NCBI GenBank assembly: GCA_937922705.1
Contig: CALAIW010000009.1
Location: 17,360 to 81,359 of the forward strand
Direction of reading: 5' to 3'
DNA from: an uncultured bacterium
GTDB lineage: Bacteria > Atribacterota > Atribacteria > Atribacterales > Caldatribacteriaceae
Length of the DNA: 64,000 nucleotides
In this document: piece after piece, positions 1 through 8,125 of the stretch
How positions within the stretch are numbered: the stretch's first letter is position 1
How the letters are laid out: the number at the start of each line of letters is the position of its first letter
The notes under the pieces: model-generated
Told to the model about the DNA's origin: nothing
What the model saw: the letters and a program-made list of their open reading frames with translations, nothing else
The model's database searches: none
Program-made: the position numbers and the translations under genes

Positions 1-4
1 GAGA

Positions 5-1675
5 GTGCTAAGGACCTTAGTTATTCGCGATTTTATCCTTGTGGAATACCAAGAAATCGCTTTTACCCCGGGGTTCAATGTTATCACAGGGGAGACTGGA
101 ACAGGGAAATCACTTCTTGTAAATGCTCTCTTGCTTCTTCTCGGTGCGCGAGGAAGGGAAGAATGGGTTCGCCCAGGGAGTTCACGGGCAGTTGTGGAAG
201 GGTGTTTTTCTCTTGAAAATGCTCCTAAAGCAAAGCGGAAAATTGAAGAGTTTGGTATTCCCCTCGAAGCCGGAGAATTTGTGGTTCTCTCGCGAGAACT
301 TACTCCGGAAGGAAAGAGTCGAGCCCGTATTAATGGAAGGATAGTTCCTCTTACTTTTCTTCGAGATGTTGGTACAAGCCTTGTGGATATTTGTGGACAA
401 AGAGAGCATACTTCTTTTTTTACTTCCTCAAATATTCTCTACCTTCTTGACTTCTTCCTCTCGGAGGAGGGCAAAGGAATTAAGGAAAAATATAGGATTT
501 GTTTTGAGGAAAGAAAAAAACTTGAAGAAGAATTGGTCTCTCTTGAACGCGGACAGGAAAAGGAACTTGAAGAAGTCGAAGAAATTCTCGAGGAAACGGA
601 GCGCTTGGGTCTTACCCCGGAGAAAATTCTTGCTGTGGAAGAGGAGTTTGGAAGGATATCTCAAGCTCAGAAGTACCTTGAGGCTGCAAGAACATTTATG
701 GAGACCGTCTTAGGGGATAGAGGATTTCTTCAAAAACTTTCCCTTCTTCGTGCCCTTTTCCGAGACCTTTCAGCGGATGTTCATGAGATTCTCGGACGAG
801 TAGAGATTGAACTTGAGGAAGCTCTGGGTCGGGTAAAGGCAATGGAAGATAGCTTCTCCTTCTCTCCAGAGGAAATAGAGATTGTGGAACGAGCCATTGC
901 TGAAGTTGAGCGTCTCAAAAGGAAGTACCACTTTCTCAAGACATCCGATTTTGTGACCTTTTTGGAGGGTGCTAGGGCGAGGAGGGAAACTCTTGAAAGG
1001 GAAATTGCCCGAAAAGAGAAGCTGAGGGAATGTCTTGAGCGTCAAACAAAAGAACTCTTCCTTCTTGGAGAAGAGCTTTCTACAGAGAGGCGCCAGGCCT
1101 TTGAAATCTTTAGGATGCGACTTTTGGAAGAGCTGAGGACGCTTGCTTTGCCGAACGTTACTCTGGAGCTTCTTTTCGAAAGAAAGAAACATCCCGACCC
1201 TGAGGGAATTGATAATGTGGAGCTTTGTGTTGCTCTTAATCCAGGAATGCGTGCCCTTCCAATTCTTGCTGTTGCTTCAGGAGGAGAGCTTTCTCGTATT
1301 ATTCTTGCTCTCAAGAGCATCACTTCCTCTCTGTGGGGAACACCCGTACTCGTGTTTGACGAGATTGACCAAGGTGTTGGGGGTATTACGGCCCTTGGTG
1401 TTGGAGATAAACTTAAAAAACTTGCAAGAACGCATCAGGTTCTTTGTATTACACACCTTCCGCAAATTGCTAGCTTTGCTGATTACCACCTGAAGGTAGA
1501 AAAGTTTTATAGCCCGGAGCGAGTATGGGTGGAAGTGATACCTCTCTCCTCACGGGAGGCTCGCCTTCAGGAAATTGCCCGTATGATGGGAGATGAGGGG
1601 AGGGAAAGCTCGACCCTCGAATATGCCGAAATCCTTATGAGGAAGGCTCAAGGTGGAACTCCTGAAATCAAGTAA
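5..1675 (+). CDS. recN: DNA repair protein RecN
   Basis: RecN is an SMC-like ATPase that acts at double-strand breaks during recombinational repair. The 556-residue protein has the family's usual length. The Walker A motif GETGTGKS is at residues 29-36, the middle is charged and coiled-coil-like, the ABC signature ASGGELSR starts near 424, and the Walker B FDEID is near 451-455. Translation begins at a GTG four bases into the window, so the ribosome binding site cannot be judged and a slightly earlier start is possible. The 3' end overlaps the next gene by 23 bases, which suggests cotranscription. Confidence 0.95.
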   Translation: MLRTLVIRDFILVEYQEIAFTPGFNVITGETGTGKSLLVNALLLLLGARGREEWVRPGSSRAVVEGCFSLENAPKAKRKIEEFGIPLEAGEFVVLSRELTPEGKSRARINGRIVPLTFLRDVGTSLVDICGQREHTSFFTSSNILYLLDFFLSEEGKGIKEKYRICFEERKKLEEELVSLERGQEKELEEVEEILEETERLGLTPEKILAVEEEFGRISQAQKYLEAARTFMETVLGDRGFLQKLSLLRALFRDLSADVHEILGRVEIELEEALGRVKAMEDSFSFSPEEIEIVERAIAEVERLKRKYHFLKTSDFVTFLEGARARRETLEREIARKEKLRECLERQTKELFLLGEELSTERRQAFEIFRMRLLEELRTLALPNVTLELLFERKKHPDPEGIDNVELCVALNPGMRALPILAVASGGELSRIILALKSITSSLWGTPVLVFDEIDQGVGGITALGVGDKLKKLARTHQVLCITHLPQIASFADYHLKVEKFYSPERVWVEVIPLSSREARLQEIARMMGDEGRESSTLEYAEILMRKAQGGTPEIK

Positions 1676-2372
1676 GGTCTTTGAAGAAACCGTAGCGACA
1701 GGTGATATTTTTGTTTTTTGTGGGCCAGGGGGCACAGGAAAGAGTGAAGTAGCGGCAAATTTCTCTGTCTTTTTAGGAGAGAGAGGAACACCCTGTGCCC
1801 TTGTAGACCTTGATTTCTCTAAGGGAGACTTTACTTTGCGGAGCCCGCGGTTTCGCGTTCCTAGTTTTATTTTCCCCCGGGGAGAGAGAGCACCTTATAT
1901 CGAAACCCCTCTTTTTACGCAAGAACTTACTGCGCTTTTTTCTCAAGTGAGAGAAGGATGGCGCCTTGTCATCGACCTTGGAAGAGATGAAAGAGGATTG
2001 CGGCTTTTTCGGAGTTTGCAGCCCCTTTGGGAAGAGAACAGCATTCATGTAACACTTGTAGTCAACTTTGCGCGGCCTTTCTTTGAGGACGTTGTGGGCT
2101 ATGTACGCTTTGTAGAAGATATGAGGCAACGTTATGGTATTCCTTTTTCGTCTCTTGTTGCCAACACGCACCTTATGGGGGAGACGGATGTGCGCCTTCT
2201 TAAAGAGAGCTGGCGAAAAACGCAGTCTCTGGCGGGGACCCTTGGCCTTCCAATTCTTTTTGCAAGTCTCTGGGAGGAGAAGAGGAATTATTACTTTCTT
2301 GTAGATTGGCAAGAAAGCGCGGTTTTTGCCATTTCTCGCTTTCTCGTGCTCCCGTGGAGAGAGGAGGATTAA
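1653..2372 (+). CDS. P-loop ATPase, MinD/CooC-like, upstream of oxidoreductase genes
   Basis: This 239-residue protein has the look of a MinD/ParA/CooC-type nucleotide-binding protein. The P-loop GPGGTGKS is at residues 24-31, followed by a helix resembling the ParA helix and a LVDLDFSKGD stretch typical of the switch region, with a second hydrophobic strand LVIDLGRD further on. The signature lysine that normally precedes the two glycines in the deviant Walker motif is missing; a proline occupies that stretch. It starts at a GTG inside recN and ends two bases before the TTG start of a ferredoxin gene, so it probably belongs with the oxidoreductase operon. A role in assembling or delivering a cofactor to that complex is possible but is only inference. 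Confidence 0.6.
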   Translation: MELLKSSKVFEETVATGDIFVFCGPGGTGKSEVAANFSVFLGERGTPCALVDLDFSKGDFTLRSPRFRVPSFIFPRGERAPYIETPLFTQELTALFSQVREGWRLVIDLGRDERGLRLFRSLQPLWEENSIHVTLVVNFARPFFEDVVGYVRFVEDMRQRYGIPFSSLVANTHLMGETDVRLLKESWRKTQSLAGTLGLPILFASLWEEKRNYYFLVDWQESAVFAISRFLVLPWREED

Positions 2373-2374
2373 CT

Positions 2375-2587
2375 TTGGCTCGGGCAAGAGTGATCATTGA
2401 CCGGGAGTTTTGTAAGGGTTGTGCTCTCTGTACGTACGCGTGTCCGAAGAAAATTCTTGTGATCTCAAGCGACTTTAACTCCCGCGGATACTATCCGGTA
2501 ACTGTCCAAGATGTAGAAAAATGTATTGGTTGTGGATTCTGTGCCCAAGTTTGTCCAGATGTTGCCATTACAGTGTACAGGGAGTGA
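2375..2587 (+). CDS. 2[4Fe-4S] ferredoxin, delta subunit of 2-oxoacid:ferredoxin oxidoreductase
   Basis: This 70-residue protein carries two clusters of the bacterial ferredoxin type: Cys13, 16, 19 and 23, and Cys50, 53, 56 and 60, each with a following proline. It would pass electrons from the catalytic subunits to soluble ferredoxin. The TTG at 2375 is chosen because a GGAGG sits at 2363-2367, seven bases upstream; a longer reading frame from 2306 would add 23 residues without family resemblance. The order delta-alpha-beta-gamma in the next genes matches four-subunit oxidoreductases of the 2-oxoisovalerate/2-oxoglutarate group. Confidence 0.88.
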   Translation: MARARVIIDREFCKGCALCTYACPKKILVISSDFNSRGYYPVTVQDVEKCIGCGFCAQVCPDVAITVYRE

Positions 2588-2592
2588 TTGTT

Positions 2593-3663
2593 ATGGAAAA
2601 GGTTCTTATGCGGGGGAACGAGGCAGTAGCAGAGGCAGCAGTCCGAGCAGGATGCCGCTTGTACTTTGGGTATCCTATAACTCCTCAAAACGAAATTAGT
2701 GAATACCTTTCGTTTCGCCTTCCTCAGGTTGGGGGAGTGTTTCTGCAAGCAGAAAGCGAGGTTGCAGCAATCCACATGATATATGGAGCGGCTTCTACAG
2801 GTGCAAGAGTAATGACGTCTTCCTCGGGTCCTGGTATTAGCCTTATGCAAGAAGGTTTATCGTCCCTCGCAGCCGCTGAGCTTCCTTGTGTTGTAGTGAA
2901 CATGAGTCGAGGAGGACCGGGAGTTGGGAACATTCAGCCAGCACAAAGTGATTACTTCCAAGCGGTGAAAGGGGGCGGTCATGGAGACTACCGACTCATT
3001 GTTCTTGCGCCCTCTACGGTGCAGGAACTTGTGGACTTGACCTATCGAGCCTTCTATCTTGCCGACAAGTATCGCAACCCTGTGGAGATTCTGGGAGATG
3101 GAATGCTTGGGCAAATGATGGAGCCAGTTGTCTTTAGAGATCCTGAGTTCCCGCCTCTTCCTCCCAAGGATTGGGCTGTACGGGGTAAGGGAAATGGCCC
3201 CCGAAAGTGGATTGTGTGCTTTGATCTTGATCCAAAGGGTCTTGAGGAGTTGAACTTGAGGCTTTGGAGGAAGTATCGTAGACTTGAGGAGGAAGAGGTA
3301 GACTATGTGACCTTTGGATGTTCCGAACCCGAGGTTCTCCTTGTGGGTTTTGGGACGGTGGGTCGCATCTTGCGGAGCGTTGTTCGGGAAGGAGAGAAAG
3401 AGGGTCTGAAACTTGCCCTTTTTCGACCCATAACTCTCTTTCCCTTTCCCAAGAAGGCGCTTCAGGAATATGCACGGAAAGCGCGAGCAGTTCTGGTAGT
3501 GGAGATGAATCTTGGCCAAATGCTTGAGGACGTAGAACTTGCTGTGCGGGGCGAGGTTCCGGTGTTTTTTCTTGGACACACTGGCGGTGTTATTCCCACG
3601 GTTGAGGAAGTTCTGGAATACATCCATTTCCTCCTGGCGAAGGAGGTGCGAGTGTGGAAGTAG
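2593..3663 (+). CDS. 2-oxoacid:ferredoxin oxidoreductase alpha subunit (VorA/KorA type)
   Basis: The alpha subunit forms the thiamine-pyrophosphate pyrimidine-binding part of the enzyme that oxidatively decarboxylates a 2-oxoacid to an acyl-CoA. The 356-residue protein has the family hallmarks FGYPITPQNE near the N-terminus, the conserved glutamate region QAESEVAAI, and GGPGVGNIQP. The C-terminal transketolase-like domain ends with the VVEMNLGQM stretch. ATG 2593 is preceded by AGGGAG at 2579-2584. The substrate cannot be settled from sequence alone; 2-oxoisovalerate and 2-oxoglutarate enzymes look alike here. The next gene overlaps by ten bases. Confidence 0.92.
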   Translation: MEKVLMRGNEAVAEAAVRAGCRLYFGYPITPQNEISEYLSFRLPQVGGVFLQAESEVAAIHMIYGAASTGARVMTSSSGPGISLMQEGLSSLAAAELPCVVVNMSRGGPGVGNIQPAQSDYFQAVKGGGHGDYRLIVLAPSTVQELVDLTYRAFYLADKYRNPVEILGDGMLGQMMEPVVFRDPEFPPLPPKDWAVRGKGNGPRKWIVCFDLDPKGLEELNLRLWRKYRRLEEEEVDYVTFGCSEPEVLLVGFGTVGRILRSVVREGEKEGLKLALFRPITLFPFPKKALQEYARKARAVLVVEMNLGQMLEDVELAVRGEVPVFFLGHTGGVIPTVEEVLEYIHFLLAKEVRVWK

Positions 3664-4412
3664 TTTTTAAGCGTCCAAGAACGCTCCTTAAGAAGCCCTT
3701 TACCTATTGTCCCGGGTGTCACCATGGGCTTGCTCAACGGCTTATCGCCGAGGTTATCGATGAACTCAATATTGCTGACCGTACTATTGGAGTGGGACCC
3801 ATAGGTTGTTCAGTGTACATTTATGAGTTCATTGATGTGGATTTCGTCGTAGGGGCTCATGGAAGGGCACCTGCTATTGCTACAGGAATTAAGAGAGCTC
3901 TTCCCGATTGTGTTGTCTTCTCGTATCAGGGTGATGGTGATATCGCGGCTATTGGAACCTCAGAAATCATTCACGTTGCTAATCGTGGTGAACTCATTAC
4001 CGCTTTTTTTGTCAATAACGCCGTTTTTGGGATGACAGGTGGACAAATGGCTCCCACAACACTTGTAGGACAAAAGACAAAAACCACACCTTTTGGAAGA
4101 AACCCAGAGGTGCATGGTTTTCCCTTTCGTCTTGGGGAATGCCTGAGCGTCGCTGAAGGAAGCGCATACATCGCTCGAGTAGCGCTCACCCGTCCACAGT
4201 TTATTCGCCAAGCCAAGGAATGCATTCGCAAAGCTTTCCTCGCCCAGATTGAACAAAAGGGATTTGCTCTTGTAGAAATTCTCTCTCCCTGTCCGACGAA
4301 CTGGGGAATGAGCCCGAAAGAAGCGGTAGACTGGCTCGAGCAACATATGATTCCCTACTTTCCCCTTGGTGAACTCAAGGTAAAGGAGTGCCTGTCCCGT
4401 GAAACATCATGA
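3654..4412 (+). CDS. 2-oxoacid:ferredoxin oxidoreductase beta subunit
   Basis: The beta subunit binds thiamine pyrophosphate. In this 252-residue protein the N-terminal CPGC motif (Cys19, Cys22) is followed by histidines, and the TPP signature runs from GDGD at 93-96 to Asn121-Asn122 with the downstream GMTGGQ. It starts at a GTG ten bases inside the alpha gene and ends 14 bases inside the gamma gene, so the three catalytic subunits are translationally coupled. The family assignment is firm; substrate specificity is not. Confidence 0.93.
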   Translation: MEVVFKRPRTLLKKPFTYCPGCHHGLAQRLIAEVIDELNIADRTIGVGPIGCSVYIYEFIDVDFVVGAHGRAPAIATGIKRALPDCVVFSYQGDGDIAAIGTSEIIHVANRGELITAFFVNNAVFGMTGGQMAPTTLVGQKTKTTPFGRNPEVHGFPFRLGECLSVAEGSAYIARVALTRPQFIRQAKECIRKAFLAQIEQKGFALVEILSPCPTNWGMSPKEAVDWLEQHMIPYFPLGELKVKECLSRETS

Positions 4413-4950
4413 GATTCTTATTGCTGGTTTCGGAGGACAAGGCATTCTCTTTCTTGGAAGAACCCTTGCTTTAGCAGGGATGTTTGAAGGGTATGAAGTA
4501 AGCTGGTATCCATCCTATGGGCCGGAGATGCGAGGAGGAACAGCTAATTGCACGGTAATTGTTTCAGAAGAAGAAATTGGTGCTACTATCTCTGACCATC
4601 CGGATATCTGCATTGTCATGAATGAACCTTCATTTCACCGTTTTGTTCCTCTTGTTCGCCCAAAGGGGCTCCTTGTGGTAAATACCTCACTTGTTCGGAC
4701 ACACTGTCCTCGTGAAGACCTTGAGGTGCTCCCTGTCCCAGCGAACGACTTGGCCAGAGTCTATCTTAATGGAGCAGAAGTTACAAATACCATTATTCTC
4801 GGAGCCCTCCTTGCCCGTTGTCCTGTGGTGTGCAGAAAGAGTGCAGAGTGGGCACTTGCTGAGGCTTTGCGAGGAAAGCGAGAGAGTCTCTACACGTTGA
4901 ATCTGAAAGCTCTTGGGGTTGGATGGGAGTTTGTTGCCAAGGGGGGATAG
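4399..4950 (+). CDS. 2-oxoacid:ferredoxin oxidoreductase gamma subunit
   Basis: The 183-residue protein is a standalone gamma subunit, which forms the domain that helps bind CoA and bridge the catalytic subunits. It shows the family motif AGFGGQGILF near the N-terminus and YGPEMRGG, a conserved loop of this subunit family. It starts at GTG 4399 inside the beta gene and is the last subunit of the delta-alpha-beta-gamma set. Four bases separate its stop from the CBS/ACT gene. Confidence 0.92.
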   Translation: MKHHEILIAGFGGQGILFLGRTLALAGMFEGYEVSWYPSYGPEMRGGTANCTVIVSEEEIGATISDHPDICIVMNEPSFHRFVPLVRPKGLLVVNTSLVRTHCPREDLEVLPVPANDLARVYLNGAEVTNTIILGALLARCPVVCRKSAEWALAEALRGKRESLYTLNLKALGVGWEFVAKGG

Positions 4951-4953
4951 GAT

Positions 4954-5634
4954 ATGCTCGTTCGGGATAGGATGACTAAAGAGGTAATCACCATACCCAG
5001 CTCGACCACTATTCTTGAGGCTCAGAAAACTATGCGGGAGAGCCGAGTACGAAGGCTTCCGGTTGTTGATGGTGGGAAACTCGTGGGTATTGTTACCTAT
5101 AACGATCTCCTTGAGGCGTCACCCTCAAAGGTGACAACCTTAAGTCGTTTTGAGCTTACCTATCTTCTGAGTAAAATGACCGTTGCAGAAATCATGACAC
5201 GGAATGTTGTAACTGTGCCCCCTGATGTTCCTATTGAAGAAGCGGCTCTCGTCATGCAAAAGCATCAGATTGGTGGGTTGCCGGTGGTGGAAGAAGGAAA
5301 AATTGTAGGGATTATTACTGAGTCTGACATTTTTGAAGTTTTTGTGGAGACCCTTGGTGTTTGGGAAGGGGGAACGCGAATTACCCTTGAACTCCCTCAG
5401 AGACCTGGTGCACTTCATGAAGTTACTGGCATTATCAAAGAACATGGGCTGAACATTTTAAGCCTTGCCACTTTTTACGAGGAGGGAAAACCTGAGTACC
5501 GATATGTTGTGCTTCGTCTCAACACTCTGCATCCTGAAAGGGTGGTGACAAGATTAAAAGAAAAGGGCATCTCCGTGTGTCACGTATGGGTTGCGCCTAA
5601 GGGGGAGAATGGCTATGTTCTTTCCATACAGTGA
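4954..5634 (+). CDS. CBS-CBS-ACT domain protein, AcuB-like
   Basis: This 226-residue protein has two CBS domains (about residues 1-57 and 75-135) and an ACT domain (about 143-210), the architecture of AcuB-type proteins. CBS pairs usually bind adenosine nucleotides and ACT domains usually bind amino acids, so a regulatory sensor role is likely. It lies four bases after the oxidoreductase gamma gene. If that enzyme acts on branched-chain 2-oxoacids, an amino-acid/adenylate sensor would fit, but this link is inference. Its end overlaps the next gene. Confidence 0.8.
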   Translation: MLVRDRMTKEVITIPSSTTILEAQKTMRESRVRRLPVVDGGKLVGIVTYNDLLEASPSKVTTLSRFELTYLLSKMTVAEIMTRNVVTVPPDVPIEEAALVMQKHQIGGLPVVEEGKIVGIITESDIFEVFVETLGVWEGGTRITLELPQRPGALHEVTGIIKEHGLNILSLATFYEEGKPEYRYVVLRLNTLHPERVVTRLKEKGISVCHVWVAPKGENGYVLSIQ

Positions 5635-6175
5635 AAGTCAGATTGATTTTTCAAAACCAGAGATTGAAAGAGAAGAAGTCCTTTTAAGTACGAGAGTATT
5701 TCAAGTCGTTCGGAGAATATACCGAGGGGGAATGGAACGTATTTTCATTCGTCACCGGGGTGCAGTAACTGTTGTAGCTACAACTCCGGAAAATAAGATG
5801 CTTCTTATTCGGCAATTTCGAGCTCCTCTTGGAGAATGGCTCTGGGAGATCCCAGCAGGAACTCTCGAGGAGGACGAGGATCCCCTCCTTTGCGCACAAC
5901 GGGAACTCGAGGAAGAAACTGGCTTTTTTTCTACGGAGTGGTCTTATCTTTTCCCCGTATGTCTTGCACCGGGGTATAGCAGTGAGGTTATTCATTTCTT
6001 CCGGGCAAAGAATGCTCGTCCGGTAAAAGGCCACATCCGTCCAGGAGATGAAGATGAAGTTATCTACTGCCTTGAGGCCACAAGGGAAGAGGTGCTTTCT
6101 TTTTTGCAGCAAGGGATTATTAAGGACGCTAAAACTATCATAGGCCTTCAGTACTGGCTTGGTGAAAGTGTATGA
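5615..6175 (+). CDS. NUDIX hydrolase, ADP-ribose pyrophosphatase type
   Basis: NUDIX pyrophosphatases of this type split ADP-ribose into AMP and ribose 5-phosphate. The complete Nudix box begins at Gly82 (GTLEEDE) and runs through REL-EE-TGF near 97-104, in the correct G-x5-E-x7-RE-x2-EE-x-G spacing. The preceding WEIPAG and following PGYSSE are typical of ADP-ribose pyrophosphatases. ATG 5615 follows a G-rich Shine-Dalgarno at 5601-5607; ATG 5609 is an alternative two codons upstream. The downstream neighbours also act on ribose phosphates and nucleosides, which supports a nucleotide-salvage role. Confidence 0.86.
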   Translation: MFFPYSESQIDFSKPEIEREEVLLSTRVFQVVRRIYRGGMERIFIRHRGAVTVVATTPENKMLLIRQFRAPLGEWLWEIPAGTLEEDEDPLLCAQRELEEETGFFSTEWSYLFPVCLAPGYSSEVIHFFRAKNARPVKGHIRPGDEDEVIYCLEATREEVLSFLQQGIIKDAKTIIGLQYWLGESV

Positions 6176-7338
6176 GGGTTTTCGTTGCACTTCTTGATGG
6201 GGTTGGTGTTGGAGAACTTCCAGATGCCAAACTTTACGGGGATGAAGGAAGCCATACGTTACGGAATATTGCACAAGCAATTGGCGGTCTTTTCCTTCCT
6301 CATCTTGCTCAACTTGGCCTCGGGTTAATTGACGAGATTCCAGGGGTTCTTCCCCACACGCCTCCTCAAGGTCTCTACGGTAAGATGCTCGAACAATCTC
6401 CAGGAAAGGACACAACGAGTGGCCACTGGGAGATAGCTGGGATTATCCTCGAAAGACCATTCCCTGTATATCCTGAGGGCTTTCCTCAGGAAGTGGTAAG
6501 ACGTATTGAGGAAGCTATTGGACGGCACATTCTGGGGAACAAACCTGCTTCGGGAACGGTTATCATCGAAGAATTGGGTGCCGAACATCTCCGTACAGGG
6601 TTTCCCATAGTCTACACTTCTGCAGATAGTGTCCTTCAGGTTGCGGCTCACGAAGAGGTTATTCCTCTTTCAGAACTCTATGCCATTTGCGAGAAAATAC
6701 GGGCTATTATGACGGGGGAGCATGCTGTGGCACGAGTCATTGCCCGTCCCTTTCAGGGAAAGCCAGGGTCGTTCTGGCGAACCCCAAACCGGCGCGATTT
6801 TTCTCTTCCCCCTCCTCGAGAGACTATTCTTGATACTCTTTCTCAACATGGGAAAAGAGTTGTGGGTGTTGGGAAAATTTGGGATATCTTTGCGGGACGG
6901 GGTATCGAGGAAAGCATTGCAACCAAGGGGAACGAGGAGACTTTTTCTATACTTTGTGAGATGGTAAAGCGTAGCGATGTTGCTCTTGTATGGGCAAATT
7001 TCAATGACTTTGATACCCTGTATGGGCATCGAAATGACCCTCGGGGTTTTGCTCAAGCTCTTGAGGCCTGGGATAGGAAACTTGGGGTATTTCTCCCCCT
7101 TCTTCGGAAAGACGATGTTCTTATTATCACGAGCGATCACGGTTGTGATCCTACGACCCCAAGTACGGATCATTCCCGGGAGTATGCTCTTCTTCTTGTG
7201 TTTTCGCCGTGTTTGCCTTGTGGAGGGCCTCTGGGCATTCGGAAGACCTTTGCTGATATTGCCGCTACTCTTGCTGAGCTTTTTGGGGTTGAATGGCATG
7301 GTCCGGGGGAAAGCTTTGCTGTCGCTCTTGTATCCTGA
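6172..7338 (+). CDS. deoB: Phosphopentomutase
   Basis: DeoB interconverts ribose or deoxyribose 1-phosphate and 5-phosphate in nucleoside catabolism. The 388-residue protein belongs to the alkaline phosphatase superfamily. The metal-binding LLDGVGVG is at the N-terminus, the phosphorylatable residue region KDTTSGHWE is at 79-87, and a metal-ligand cluster ITSDHGCDPTT lies in the last third. It overlaps the NUDIX stop codon through ATGA and overlaps the nucleoside phosphorylase gene, so phosphorolysis and the mutase step are encoded back to back. Confidence 0.95.
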   Translation: MRVFVALLDGVGVGELPDAKLYGDEGSHTLRNIAQAIGGLFLPHLAQLGLGLIDEIPGVLPHTPPQGLYGKMLEQSPGKDTTSGHWEIAGIILERPFPVYPEGFPQEVVRRIEEAIGRHILGNKPASGTVIIEELGAEHLRTGFPIVYTSADSVLQVAAHEEVIPLSELYAICEKIRAIMTGEHAVARVIARPFQGKPGSFWRTPNRRDFSLPPPRETILDTLSQHGKRVVGVGKIWDIFAGRGIEESIATKGNEETFSILCEMVKRSDVALVWANFNDFDTLYGHRNDPRGFAQALEAWDRKLGVFLPLLRKDDVLIITSDHGCDPTTPSTDHSREYALLLVFSPCLPCGGPLGIRKTFADIAATLAELFGVEWHGPGESFAVALVS

Positions 7339-8125
7339 AGATTTCCTAACAAGGCTTGAGAACATGGCGCGTACTTTTCCTGAAAAACCCTCATGTGCCG
7401 TTATAGCAGGCTCAGGATGGGGTGGGTATAGTGGGGGAGATACTGAGAAAGTAATACTCTTTTCCGATCTGCATCCTTCGCTCCATACGGGCATTCCTGG
7501 TCATCAGGGAATTTTTCGCTTTGTACGTCTTGAGGATACAATCTTTCTCTTTGTCGAAGGGCGTGTGCACCTCTACGAAGGATACGGACTTTCAGAGGTA
7601 CTCATTCCCCTTACCTTTGCGTACCTTCTTGGGGTACGGATTGTTGTGCTCACTAGTGCTTCAGGAAGCCTTTCACCTTTCCTTTCCCCAGGAAGTGTTC
7701 TCGTTCTTTCGGATCAAATCGACTGGACCTTTATCCCTGATTTTTTGCCGCGAGCGCAGTTTGACGAGAGTCTTCAGGAAATTGCCCTTTCCTGTGCCAG
7801 GCGTTTCAATCTTGAGGCGATTCGAGGAGTGTATGTGGGAGTTCTTGGTCCGTCTTTTGAAACTGCGGCAGAGATTCGAATGCTTGGATACTTTGGAGGA
7901 CATGCCGTAGGAATGTCTACAGTGAAAGAGGCAAAATGGGCTACAGCTTTGGGATTGAAAGTTCTTGGGCTTTCGCTTGTTACAAACTGGGGAACCGGTT
8001 TATCTTCCTCTTCCCTCACTCATGAAGAGGTCCTCTCCCTTGCAGGGCTTAAAAAACCAGTACTTCATGCCTTTTTGCGTGACCTTATTGTAGAGGTCCT
8101 CCATGAAGATTGTCGTGAGTCATGA
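7298..8125 (+). CDS. Purine nucleoside phosphorylase (trimeric type)
   Basis: The enzyme cleaves purine nucleosides with phosphate to give the base and ribose 1-phosphate, which DeoB then converts. Family landmarks are the phosphate loop GSGWGG, GIPGHQG, HLYEGY, TSASGSL, the active-site GPSFETAAE stretch, VGMSTVKE and TNWGTG. The start is uncertain: ATG 7298 gives 275 residues, while TTG 7316 has a better GGGGGA at 7305-7310 and gives 269. The gene overlaps deoB upstream and the next gene by 23 bases downstream. Confidence 0.92.
   Translation: MVRGKALLSLLYPEDFLTRLENMARTFPEKPSCAVIAGSGWGGYSGGDTEKVILFSDLHPSLHTGIPGHQGIFRFVRLEDTIFLFVEGRVHLYEGYGLSEVLIPLTFAYLLGVRIVVLTSASGSLSPFLSPGSVLVLSDQIDWTFIPDFLPRAQFDESLQEIALSCARRFNLEAIRGVYVGVLGPSFETAAEIRMLGYFGGHAVGMSTVKEAKWATALGLKVLGLSLVTNWGTGLSSSSLTHEEVLSLAGLKKPVLHAFLRDLIVEVLHEDCRES

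Noticed and set aside
2857-3627. A 256-codon minus-strand frame opposite the oxidoreductase alpha gene
   Set aside because: It is the mirror of a conserved coding frame, without a ribosome site or motif.
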